A DNA stretch of 9,707 bases from Methanobacteriota archaeon (GTDB lineage: Archaea; Hydrothermarchaeota; Hydrothermarchaeia; Hydrothermarchaeales; BMS3B). Where the stretch lies: the NCBI GenBank assembly GCA_013152995.1, contig JAADFH010000039.1, positions 1 through 9,707 of the forward strand. Reading direction: 5' to 3'. Shown here piece by piece: positions 1 to 5,579 of this stretch (positions within the stretch are counted from its first letter, which is position 1; the number at the start of each line of letters is the position of its first letter). The position numbers and the translations under genes were made by a program. The notes under the pieces were generated by a model. It did no database searches and was not told the DNA's origin. It saw nothing but the letters and a program-made list of their open reading frames with translations.

Positions 1-1
1 C

Positions 2-895
2 CTTCTGGTGGCACTGCTGCTCCTTGCAGGGATGCTGCTTTCAGGCTGCACCTACGGCAAGAAGGAGCAGGAGCTTGAGGTGCCCGAGCTGCCGCCCATA
101 AAGCTCAGGCACAACGTGGAAAACACCACCATCACCACCCTCTTTGGCACCGTCAGAATATACACCAACGGCACCCACGCCATAATAGACCCCAACCCGC
201 CCCTTGCAGGAAAAACCCTGCACTTCAACATAACCCTTCTCAGCATCACACGTGACAACCGCAGCATAGCAGGTCCCGCAGAGAAGGGGGACACCGTGAG
301 CGTTGACTACGTGGGCTGGCTTGACGACGGCAGGGTCTTTGACACCAGCATAGAAGAGATAGGCACCAACGCCAGCATCCCCAAAGCCGACACCTTCAAC
401 CGCGGAAAATACCTTCCGCTGAACTTCACCATAGGTGCAGGCAGCCTGATACCTGGATTTGAGAAGGCGGTAATAGGCATGAAGGTAAACGAGACCAAGA
501 GCGTCAGCATACCCCCGGAAGAAGCCTACGGGGAGGTTAACCCTGACCTCATCTCCTCCATCCCCTTGTACGACGAGCTTCCCAGGGTGGAGGTGAAGAA
601 CAGAACCATTGTGGTGCCCGAGTCAACCTACGCAGCCTTCTTCGGCGTGCCCGAGAAAGGTGCGGTGATAACCATCCCCGGGACACAGATAAAAGCCGAA
701 GTTTCAGAAAAATCAGACGGAAACGTTACCCTGAAGCTCATGTTCAGGGTGGGGGAGACGGTGAACGTGGGCTATCCCTGGAACTCCACCGTCATCGCCC
801 TGAACGACGAAAAAGTGGTGCTGAAGCACGAGGTAACCCCGGGGCAGGTGGTGCAGTTCCCCACACTCCCCTGGAACACCACCATAATTGAGTAG
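2..895 (+). CDS. FKBP-type peptidyl-prolyl isomerase, surface lipoprotein (5' partial)
   Basis: Predicted extracytoplasmic prolyl cis-trans isomerase and chaperone. The frame is open to the window edge and the visible signal peptide lacks its basic start, so the true start lies upstream; residue numbers here count from the GTG at 8. A hydrophobic stretch ends in the lipobox LLSGC (Cys14), suggesting a lipid anchor. The FKBP domain spans about 91-190, with VSVDYVGWLDDG, FTIGAGSLIPGFEKAVIGM and EEAYGEVNP, followed by a SlyD-like insert region. Eleven N-x-S/T sequons are scattered over the protein, fitting a glycosylated surface protein. Residues 57-80 (around DPNPPLAGKTL) look like the end of a SlyD-type FKBP domain but lie before the FKBP core, which is odd. 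It converges with the next gene, 3 bases away. The family call is firm; catalytic activity is inferred. Confidence 0.88.
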   Translation, partial: LLVALLLLAGMLLSGCTYGKKEQELEVPELPPIKLRHNVENTTITTLFGTVRIYTNGTHAIIDPNPPLAGKTLHFNITLLSITRDNRSIAGPAEKGDTVSVDYVGWLDDGRVFDTSIEEIGTNASIPKADTFNRGKYLPLNFTIGAGSLIPGFEKAVIGMKVNETKSVSIPPEEAYGEVNPDLISSIPLYDELPRVEVKNRTIVVPESTYAAFFGVPEKGAVITIPGTQIKAEVSEKSDGNVTLKLMFRVGETVNVGYPWNSTVIALNDEKVVLKHEVTPGQVVQFPTLPWNTTIIE

Positions 896-898
896 CGC

Positions 899-1432
899 CT
901 ACCTCATTGAAAACACACAGCCGCAGTACCTCTGCCTGTACATCCTGAGCAGCCTGCTTATCCTCACACTCTCCCTGAAGCCATCCCTCTTCCTGAACTC
1001 CGTGCGCAGATACTTAACCCCATAGCTTGCCGCAGCCCGTTCGCCAGCCTCATTCACCGCCTTCACGTCCTTGTGCGGGCTTATCGTGAGCGTGGTCGCA
1101 AACCACTCAAAGCCCAGCTCGGAAGCCATTCGTGCTGTGCGCTCAAGCCTGTACCTGAAGCACAGCCTGCACCTTCTCCCGCCCTCCGGCTCATCCTCCA
1201 GCCCTCTAACCGCGGCAAACCAGTCCTGGGGCATGTACTCCCCGCGTATGAGCTCAAACCCCCAGAGCTCTGCCAGCCTCTCCGCCTCACCCAGGCGCAG
1301 CATGTACTCCCCATCGTAGTGTATGTTGGGATTGTAGAAGAAAGCCACCACCTCATAGTGTCTCCTGAGCCTGAGGTACGGTACCGTGAGGTCAGGTGCA
1401 CAGCACACATGCAGCAGCAGCTTCTGCCTCAT
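899..1432 (-). CDS. queH: QueH-like epoxyqueuosine reductase homologue (DUF208)
   Basis: A 177-residue protein of the QueH/DUF208 family. In bacteria QueH reduces epoxyqueuosine to queuosine in tRNA using an iron-sulfur centre. All family cysteine signatures are present: HVCCAP (Cys10, Cys11), RCRLC (Cys88, Cys91) and YCGC (Cys170, Cys172). The family blocks FYNPNIH and TTLTISPHKD are also there. Length is close to the short bacterial QueH proteins. The ATG start overlaps the stop of the HAD gene by 4 bases (ATGA), implying translational coupling; this is the last gene of the tbp operon. Archaea are known for archaeosine rather than queuosine at their 7-deazaguanine tRNA site, so the substrate here is uncertain. 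Family call strong, reaction in this host unproven. Confidence 0.85.
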   Translation of the reverse strand: MRQKLLLHVCCAPDLTVPYLRLRRHYEVVAFFYNPNIHYDGEYMLRLGEAERLAELWGFELIRGEYMPQDWFAAVRGLEDEPEGGRRCRLCFRYRLERTARMASELGFEWFATTLTISPHKDVKAVNEAGERAAASYGVKYLRTEFRKRDGFRESVRISRLLRMYRQRYCGCVFSMR

Positions 1433-2112
1433 ACCACTGACTCAATCCTCCTCAGGGTCTCAGGAAGCTCCCTGAAGTCATGCACCACCGCATCCGCCTC
1501 CTGAGCCTGTCCCTCCTCTCCTCCTCGCAGGCGCACGAGCACAGTTTTCATCCCCACCCTCCTGGCACCCTCAGCGTCGGTGCGCGGGCAGTCCCCCACC
1601 ATCACACTCTCCTCCGGCTCCACGCCAAGCGCCTGCATGGCGGTGTGAAATATCTCCGCCTCCGGCTTCTCGCACCCCACCTCCTCGCTCGTTATAACAC
1701 ACTCAAAGAAGTGGTGCACCCCCAGATTTATCAGCTTCTCCCACTGCTTCACCGCAATCCCGTTGGATATAACCCCCAGCCTGTACTTAGCCTTGAGCTC
1801 CAGCAGCGTCGGGATTACTCCAGGAAAAGGCACGAGGTAGCCGAACTTGGTGCGCTCGTAGGCTACCACTCCAGCAGCCACTATCTTCGGGCTCCAGGGC
1901 ACCCTGAGGTCCTTCAGCAGCTCATCGTAGTGCTTGGGGTAGTTTGAGCCAAAGCGCGCTATAACCCGCTGGAGCCTTGCGTACAGCTCCTCCTCCTCAC
2001 CCTCAAGCCCCGCGTCAATCATGGCTCTTATGGAGTTTAGCCTCGCCATTCTGGCGAGGGTGGTGCTGTCGTAGAGGGTGTTGTCTATGTCAAAGAACAC
2101 CGCTCTGAGCAT
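1429..2112 (-). CDS. HAD superfamily hydrolase (subfamily IA phosphatase)
   Basis: A 227-residue haloacid dehalogenase-type phosphatase, probably cytosolic and Mg2+-dependent. Motif I is FDIDNTLYD (nucleophile Asp8, acid/base Asp10), motif II VISNG (Ser116), motif III the Lys in CEKPEAEIF (Lys149), and motif IV VGDCPRTDAEGA (Asp174, Asp179). The helical cap between about 15 and 95 and the overall length fit the archaeal TIGR02253-like group, some members of which are annotated as glyceraldehyde-3-phosphate phosphatase; that substrate is not provable here. The ATG lies one base after the aIF2 beta stop, with a GAGGT ribosome-binding site inside the end of that gene. The 3' end overlaps queH by 4 bases. 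All catalytic residues are intact. Confidence 0.88.
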   Translation of the reverse strand: MLRAVFFDIDNTLYDSTTLARMARLNSIRAMIDAGLEGEEEELYARLQRVIARFGSNYPKHYDELLKDLRVPWSPKIVAAGVVAYERTKFGYLVPFPGVIPTLLELKAKYRLGVISNGIAVKQWEKLINLGVHHFFECVITSEEVGCEKPEAEIFHTAMQALGVEPEESVMVGDCPRTDAEGARRVGMKTVLVRLRGGEEGQAQEADAVVHDFRELPETLRRIESVV

Positions 2113-2113
2113 T

Positions 2114-2737
2114 CTACCTCAGTACCTCTACTGAGGTGGCAAATATCCTCGTACCCTGCACCCCTGTAATCTTCGCCCTGACCTTCTGCCCCTCCCTTGC
2201 ACCGCTGACGTAGATGATGTAGTCGCCCATCCTCGCCACACCATCGCCCCGCTTGCCCGTGTGAGTAATCTCCACGGTTATCTCCTCACCAACCTCCGGT
2301 TTGGTGCTGCGCTTCTGAGCGGGCGAGGCTCTGATGGCACCCAGCGGGTGTCTGGAGCCGCAGGCTTCGCAGCGCAGGATTGTGAACCTGTCCTCCTTCA
2401 CGATTCTGGTATCCGGCCTGCCGCACTCCGGGCAGAGCACGTACTGCGCCAGAAACGCCTCAAACTTCTCCTGAATCTGCTGCTGTCTGAACTGCCCCTT
2501 CATTATCAGCATCTGCCCCTCAAGGCTTCCAGCGGTACCGAGCTCCCTGAAGAGGTACTTAACCAGCATCTCCGGCGGGCGGTTGATGAGCTTTGCCACC
2601 TCGCCCAGGTTGTGCACCACCGTTACCTTGCCCTGTATTATTGCTGAGATCTGTGGAATCTCAAATCTCCTGTGCTCCTTGACCTTGTCAGGAAGCTCAT
2701 TGTAAGCCTTCTCCAGCAGCTGCTCATAGTCGTACAT
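2114..2737 (-). CDS. eif2b: Translation initiation factor aIF2 subunit beta with C-terminal TRAM domain
   Basis: Beta subunit of the archaeal aIF2 heterotrimer, which brings initiator Met-tRNA to the small ribosomal subunit. Of its 207 residues, about 1-100 form the N-terminal helix and the eIF2B/eIF5-type alpha-beta domain (FEIPQISAIIQGK, LMIxKG-like segment near 77-81). A C4 zinc ribbon follows: CPEC (Cys102, Cys105) and CEAC (Cys123, Cys126). Residues about 145-207 are a TRAM domain (GEEITVEITHTGKRGDGVAR), a predicted RNA-binding beta-barrel that many archaeal aIF2 beta proteins lack. The gene starts 11 bases after the tbp stop and ends one base before the HAD start, so it is very likely cotranscribed with both. 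Co-location of transcription and translation initiation factors suggests joint control with growth. Confidence 0.95.
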   Translation of the reverse strand: MYDYEQLLEKAYNELPDKVKEHRRFEIPQISAIIQGKVTVVHNLGEVAKLINRPPEMLVKYLFRELGTAGSLEGQMLIMKGQFRQQQIQEKFEAFLAQYVLCPECGRPDTRIVKEDRFTILRCEACGSRHPLGAIRASPAQKRSTKPEVGEEITVEITHTGKRGDGVARMGDYIIYVSGAREGQKVRAKITGVQGTRIFATSVEVLR

Positions 2738-2748
2738 TCAGCATCCCT

Positions 2749-3288
2749 TCAGAGTACCCCCAGCTCCCTGAGGGTGTTCTTTATGTTCTCGGTGGCTCTC
2801 TTTGCATCCTCCACGCTCTTGGCGCCGGTGCACACTATCTTGCCAGAACCGAAGAGCAGCAGCACCACCTTCGGGTCCTCCATCCTGTACACCAGCCCGG
2901 GAAACTGCTCGGGCTCGTACTCGGTGTTGTCCAGCGCAATCGCTATGGCATCCAGGTTGAGCTCGGCGTTCAGGTTGGCGGTTGCCACCACGTTCTGGAT
3001 GACAATCTCGGGCTCCGAGTTTATCTCAACCCCCGCCTCCCGTATCTTCTCCACGATCTTCTTTATCGCAAGCTTAGCCTCCTCAATGCTCTTGGCGCCG
3101 GTGCACACTATCTTGCCAGAACCAAAAATCAGCGCCGCCGCCTTGGGCTCGTTGAGGTGGTACACCAGCCCGGGAAACTGCTCGGGCTCGTACTCAACAC
3201 GATCCAGATTGAGGGTTATCTGCCCCAGGTCAAACCTCTGCCCCAGAGAGGTTGATGCAACCACATTCTCTATAACTACCTCTGTCAT
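2749..3288 (-). CDS. tbp: TATA-box binding protein (TBP)
   Basis: General archaeal transcription factor that binds the TATA box and, with TFB, recruits RNA polymerase. The 179 residues form the usual two direct repeats of the saddle: repeat 1 about 4-90 and repeat 2 about 95-179, offset by 91 residues. Each repeat has EYEPEQFPGLVY and FGSGKIVCTGAKS, giving the DNA-intercalating phenylalanine pairs (Phe38/Phe55 and Phe129/Phe146). No long acidic tail is present. The ATG at 3288 follows a strong AAAGGAGGTCA ribosome-binding site. It is the first gene of the leftward operon tbp, aIF2 beta, HAD, queH. The DNA encoding both repeat motifs is identical over two 36-base blocks, unusual for anciently duplicated halves. 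Confidence 0.97.
   Translation of the reverse strand: MTEVVIENVVASTSLGQRFDLGQITLNLDRVEYEPEQFPGLVYHLNEPKAAALIFGSGKIVCTGAKSIEEAKLAIKKIVEKIREAGVEINSEPEIVIQNVVATANLNAELNLDAIAIALDNTEYEPEQFPGLVYRMEDPKVVLLLFGSGKIVCTGAKSVEDAKRATENIKNTLRELGVL
2815..2922 (-). repeat. tbp internal repeat module, C-terminal half copy
   Basis: Two blocks here, 2815-2850 and 2887-2922 (36 bases each), are base-for-base identical to 3088-3123 and 3160-3195. The 36 bases between them are diverged (about 20 of 36 identical by eye). The blocks encode GSGKIVCTGAKS and EYEPEQFPGLVY in the second TBP repeat. The offset of 273 bases is exactly 91 codons. Confidence 0.9.
3088..3195 (-). repeat. tbp internal repeat module, N-terminal half copy
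   Basis: Partner of the module at 2815-2922. It carries the same two perfect 36-base blocks (3088-3123 and 3160-3195), encoding the DNA-contact motifs of the first TBP repeat. All 24 codons are identical in the two copies, including synonymous positions. Confidence 0.9.
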
Positions 3289-3292
3289 GACG

Positions 3293-3303
3293 TGACCTCC
3301 TTT
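3293..3303 (-). promoter_or_regulatory. Strong ribosome-binding site of tbp
   Basis: On the minus strand this reads AAAGGAGGTCA, ending 4 bases before the ATG at 3288. AGGAGGT is a long match to the complement of the 16S rRNA 3' end, and it fixes the tbp start. Confidence 0.8.
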
Positions 3304-3324
3304 AAAAGCACCCTTACCACACCC

Positions 3325-3334
3325 CTATAAATAA
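3325..3334 (-). promoter_or_regulatory. Candidate TATA box for the tbp operon
   Basis: On the minus strand this reads TTATTTATAG, a plausible archaeal TATA element about 37-46 bases before the tbp start. A start site about 25 bases downstream would leave a short leader beginning near the ribosome-binding site. A second AT-rich candidate, CTTTAAATG, lies about 10 bases further upstream in the spacer of the inverted repeat, so the exact element is uncertain. Confidence 0.45.
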
Positions 3335-3352
3335 CCATTTAAAGGTTATTTA
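3328..3352. repeat. Perfect inverted repeat, 9-bp arms with 7-base spacer
   Basis: Left arm TAAATAACC (3328-3336), right arm GGTTATTTA (3344-3352), spacer ATTTAAA. It sits in the divergent region between tbp and S15 and overlaps the candidate TATA elements. That position suits an operator for a dimeric repressor or a pair of back-to-back promoters. It has no following T tract or gene end, so a terminator is unlikely. Confidence 0.65.
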
Positions 3353-3467
3353 CAAAATGATTTTTCTGCGATTTCGTGCCGTGTTACTGGCTCTAACAGC
3401 CAATTCCTCTCTTCTGAAAAAGTTTACGATGTGAATCTCCGAGGGTGTGCCCCGGGAAGTGATAGTT
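3353..3467 (+). other. Upstream region of S15 with small hairpin
   Basis: These 115 bases between the inverted repeat and the S15 start hold no supported gene. Visible elements are a 5-bp hairpin (TGGCT/AGCCA at 3388-3402, loop CTAAC), an A-rich then T-rich stretch at about 3414-3428 (TGAAAAAGTTTACG) that could be a weak BRE/TATA, and a ribosome-binding site-like GTGAT at 3459-3463. If transcription starts at the inverted repeat, S15 has a leader of roughly 90-100 bases. Confidence 0.4.
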
Positions 3468-3923
3468 ATGGCAAGGATGCACACCAGAAGAAGGGGCAAA
3501 TCAGGCTCAACGAGACCGCTTCGCACATCTCCGCCTGAGTGGGTTGAGCTCAGCAAGGAAGAGGTTGAGGATATCATTGTGAAACTTGCAAAGCGCGGGG
3601 AGTCGCCGAGCAGGATAGGCATAATCCTGAGGGACCAGTACGGTATTCCCCTGAGCAGGTACATCACAGGCAAGAAGCTCACGAAGACCCTGGAGGAGAA
3701 GGGGGTTGCGCCCGAGATACCCGAGGACCTGATGAACCTGATAAGGAGGGCGGTCACCATAGACAGGCACCGCAAGGAGCACCGCAAGGACATGGTGGCG
3801 AAGCGGGCGCTCCAGCTTGTGGAGGCAAAGATACGCAGGCTGATAAAGTACTACAAGCGCCGCGGCAGGCTCCCGCAGGACTGGGAGTACACCATGGAGA
3901 AGGCGAGGCTGCTTGTGAGGTAG
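3468..3923 (+). CDS. rps15: Small-subunit ribosomal protein S15, archaeal type
   Basis: Primary rRNA-binding protein of the 30S subunit, 151 residues as in archaea and eukaryotes (bacterial S15 is about 88). I chose the ATG at 3468 over the GTG at 3447 because archaeal S15 proteins begin MARMH and because a GTGAT ribosome-binding site lies just before the ATG, inside the longer frame. The N-terminal extension is basic ([12 protein letters not shown]). The conserved core includes [36 protein letters not shown] and [13 protein letters not shown]. It opens the rightward cluster; the RecJ-like gene follows after 18 bases. S15 next to a RecJ-like gene and Pcc1 is a familiar euryarchaeal arrangement. 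Confidence 0.96.
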   Translation: MARMHTRRRGKSGSTRPLRTSPPEWVELSKEEVEDIIVKLAKRGESPSRIGIILRDQYGIPLSRYITGKKLTKTLEEKGVAPEIPEDLMNLIRRAVTIDRHRKEHRKDMVAKRALQLVEAKIRRLIKYYKRRGRLPQDWEYTMEKARLLVR

Positions 3924-3941
3924 CGCAAGGCGTGCCCGCAA

Positions 3942-5357
3942 ATGCGCATCCCCGAAACCCTGCGGCAGCGGCTCAGGGAAGCTGTGGAGATTCTTGAGGA
4001 GCATGGCAGAGCTCCAGTGCAGGTGGTGAGCCACAACGACGCCGACGGCATAACCGCCGCTGCCGTGCTGCACTCGGCGCTGCAGAGAGCGGGCTACCCC
4101 TGCATAACCCGCTGCGTCAAACAGCTTGATTCGGGGGTGCTGGAGGGGCTTGCAGGCGGTGAGGGGGTGGTGATTTTCACCGACCTGGGCTCGGGGCAGC
4201 TGCACCTGATAAACCGAGCCCTGCACAGAAGGGTGAGCGTGGTGCTTGACCATCACCAGCCCGTGGAGGAGGAGCTCGCCAAGGGCTGCCACGTAAATGC
4301 GCACCTGCACGGCATAGACGGTGCCAGGGAGCTGAGCGGCGCTGGCATGGCGTACCTCTTCGCCAAGGAGATTTGCGACTGCAGGGAACTCAGCGCCCTC
4401 GCCATAGTGGGCGCGGTGGGAGACCTGCAGGACTCGCAGGGGGTGTTCCTTGGGATAAACCGCGAGATTATAGGCGAGGGGGAAAAGGCTGGTGTGCTCA
4501 GGGTTGAGAAGGACCTCAGGCTGTTCGGCAGGCAAACAAGACCGCTCTACAAGGCGCTTGAGTACACCACCGAGCCCTTTCTTCCTGGGCTCAGCGGCAA
4601 CGAGCGCTCCTGCATAGAGTTCCTGAAGGAGCTGGACATACCGGTAAAGCGGGACGACAGGTACGTGATGCTGGCTGACCTCACCCAGGAGGAGAGGCAG
4701 CGGCTCACCACGGCGCTGATTCTGCGGATGATAGAGCACCGCATACCCCCGCACGTGGCTGAGAGCATCGTCGGAGAGGTGGTAACGCTCACCGCCGAGG
4801 AGAAGCGCACACCCCTCAGGGATGCCAAGGAGTTTGCAACGCTCATGAACGCCTGCGGCAAGTACGAGCACACCGGCATAGCGCTTGCGGTCTGCCTGGG
4901 GGACAGGGATGAGATATACAGGCGCTCCCTGGGCATGCTCAGGAACCACAGGGAGTACCTGAGCAGGTGCTTCACCTGGGTCACCGACAACCTGGAGAGG
5001 GTGAGGGACGCTGGCGTAGCCTACGCGCTGCACGCTGGCGAGGACATAAGCGACTCGGTGATAGGCACGGTGGCGGGCATGCTTCTCAGCTCCAGGGCGC
5101 TGCCGGAGCTCAAGCCCGTGCTCGCCTTCGCCTACACCAAGGACGGAGGGGTTAAGGTTTCTGCAAGAGCCACTAAGGAGCTGGTGGAGAGCGGGGTCAA
5201 CCTGGGCAGGGCGATTTTAGCAGCGGCAGAGAGCGTCGAGGGCGGCGGGCATGACATAGCCGCCGGCGCAAAGATACAGCGGGGCACCGAGGAGGAGTTT
5301 CTGGAGAGGTTCACCTCGGAGCTGCGGAGGCAGTGGGATGCTCATGAGCAGAGCTGA
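3942..5357 (+). CDS. recJ: DHH-family phosphoesterase, archaeal RecJ/GAN-like nuclease
   Basis: Predicted single-strand exonuclease of the RecJ/Cdc45 family (471 residues). Archaeal relatives include GAN, which binds the GINS replication complex. The DHH domain carries SHNDADG (His31, Asp33, Asp35), FTDLGSG (Asp81), DHH at 103-105 and GAVGDLQD (Asp161), so the metal-binding set is intact. The C-terminal DHHA1 domain ends with GGGHDIAAGA near 434-443. Thus it looks like an active nuclease rather than a Cdc45-type inactive form. The ATG at 3942 has only a weak upstream ribosome-binding site. The 3' end overlaps pcc1 by 20 bases, implying coupled translation. Whether it acts on DNA ends at forks or on RNA cannot be told from sequence. 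Confidence 0.92.
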   Translation: MRIPETLRQRLREAVEILEEHGRAPVQVVSHNDADGITAAAVLHSALQRAGYPCITRCVKQLDSGVLEGLAGGEGVVIFTDLGSGQLHLINRALHRRVSVVLDHHQPVEEELAKGCHVNAHLHGIDGARELSGAGMAYLFAKEICDCRELSALAIVGAVGDLQDSQGVFLGINREIIGEGEKAGVLRVEKDLRLFGRQTRPLYKALEYTTEPFLPGLSGNERSCIEFLKELDIPVKRDDRYVMLADLTQEERQRLTTALILRMIEHRIPPHVAESIVGEVVTLTAEEKRTPLRDAKEFATLMNACGKYEHTGIALAVCLGDRDEIYRRSLGMLRNHREYLSRCFTWVTDNLERVRDAGVAYALHAGEDISDSVIGTVAGMLLSSRALPELKPVLAFAYTKDGGVKVSARATKELVESGVNLGRAILAAAESVEGGGHDIAAGAKIQRGTEEEFLERFTSELRRQWDAHEQS

Positions 5358-5577
5358 GCTGGTGTTCGTGTACGGCAGCAGCGCAGATGCGGAGCTGGTT
5401 GCAGAGCTGCTTGAGCTTGACAACAGGCTGGCGAAGGGTAAGCTGAAGGTCAAAACCGAAGCCAGGGGTGAGGAGGTGGTGAGCGTGGTTGAGCACCCGG
5501 AGCTACACACACTCTTCGCCACCGTGGCGGACCTGCTCTTCTGCGAGAAGCTGATATCGGAGATGCTGGAGGTGTAG
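5338..5577 (+). CDS. pcc1: KEOPS complex subunit Pcc1
   Basis: A 79-residue dimerising subunit of KEOPS, the complex that makes the t6A modification at position 37 of tRNAs reading ANN codons. The pattern fits Pcc1: an opening strand (RAELVFVYG), helix with LLELDNRLAKG, a second strand region and a final helix (HTLFATVADLLFCEKLISEMLE). The length is typical. I prefer the ATG at 5338, 7 bases after GGAGG (5326-5330); the ATG at 5344 would be 13 bases away. The start lies inside the end of the RecJ-like gene. SerRS follows after 2 bases. tRNA-Ser(GCU) is a t6A substrate, so adjacency to serS is functionally sensible, though that link is inference. Confidence 0.88.
   Translation: MLMSRAELVFVYGSSADAELVAELLELDNRLAKGKLKVKTEARGEEVVSVVEHPELHTLFATVADLLFCEKLISEMLEV
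5568..5574 (+). promoter_or_regulatory. Ribosome-binding site of serS
   Basis: GGAGGTG lies inside the last codons of pcc1, 5 bases before the GTG at 5580. It decides the serS start: the ATG at 5578 runs into a stop after four codons. Confidence 0.8.
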
Positions 5578-5579
5578 AT

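Noticed and set aside
885..910. Terminator between the convergent FKBP and queH genes
   Set aside because: Only 3 bases separate the stops, and neither a T-rich tract nor a stem-loop is visible on either strand.
1073..1504. 143-codon plus-strand frame opposite queH
   Set aside because: Shadow of the queH frame; composition shows no protein-like pattern and no promoter or ribosome-binding site was seen.
3357..3417. Possible C/D box small RNA upstream of S15 (ATGATTT and CTGA about 60 bases apart)
   Set aside because: The C box matches only 5 of 7 consensus bases and no clear C'/D' pair is visible, so it is not above chance.
3447..3467. Longer S15 starting at GTG 3447
   Set aside because: Archaeal S15 begins MARMH at the ATG at 3468, and the extra codons contain the likely ribosome-binding site.
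3507..5033. A 508-codon open frame on the minus strand opposite S15 and the RecJ-like gene
   Set aside because: It lies wholly antisense to two well-supported genes, its translation is rich in Leu, Val, His and Pro without any domain, and long antisense frames are common in GC-rich coding DNA.
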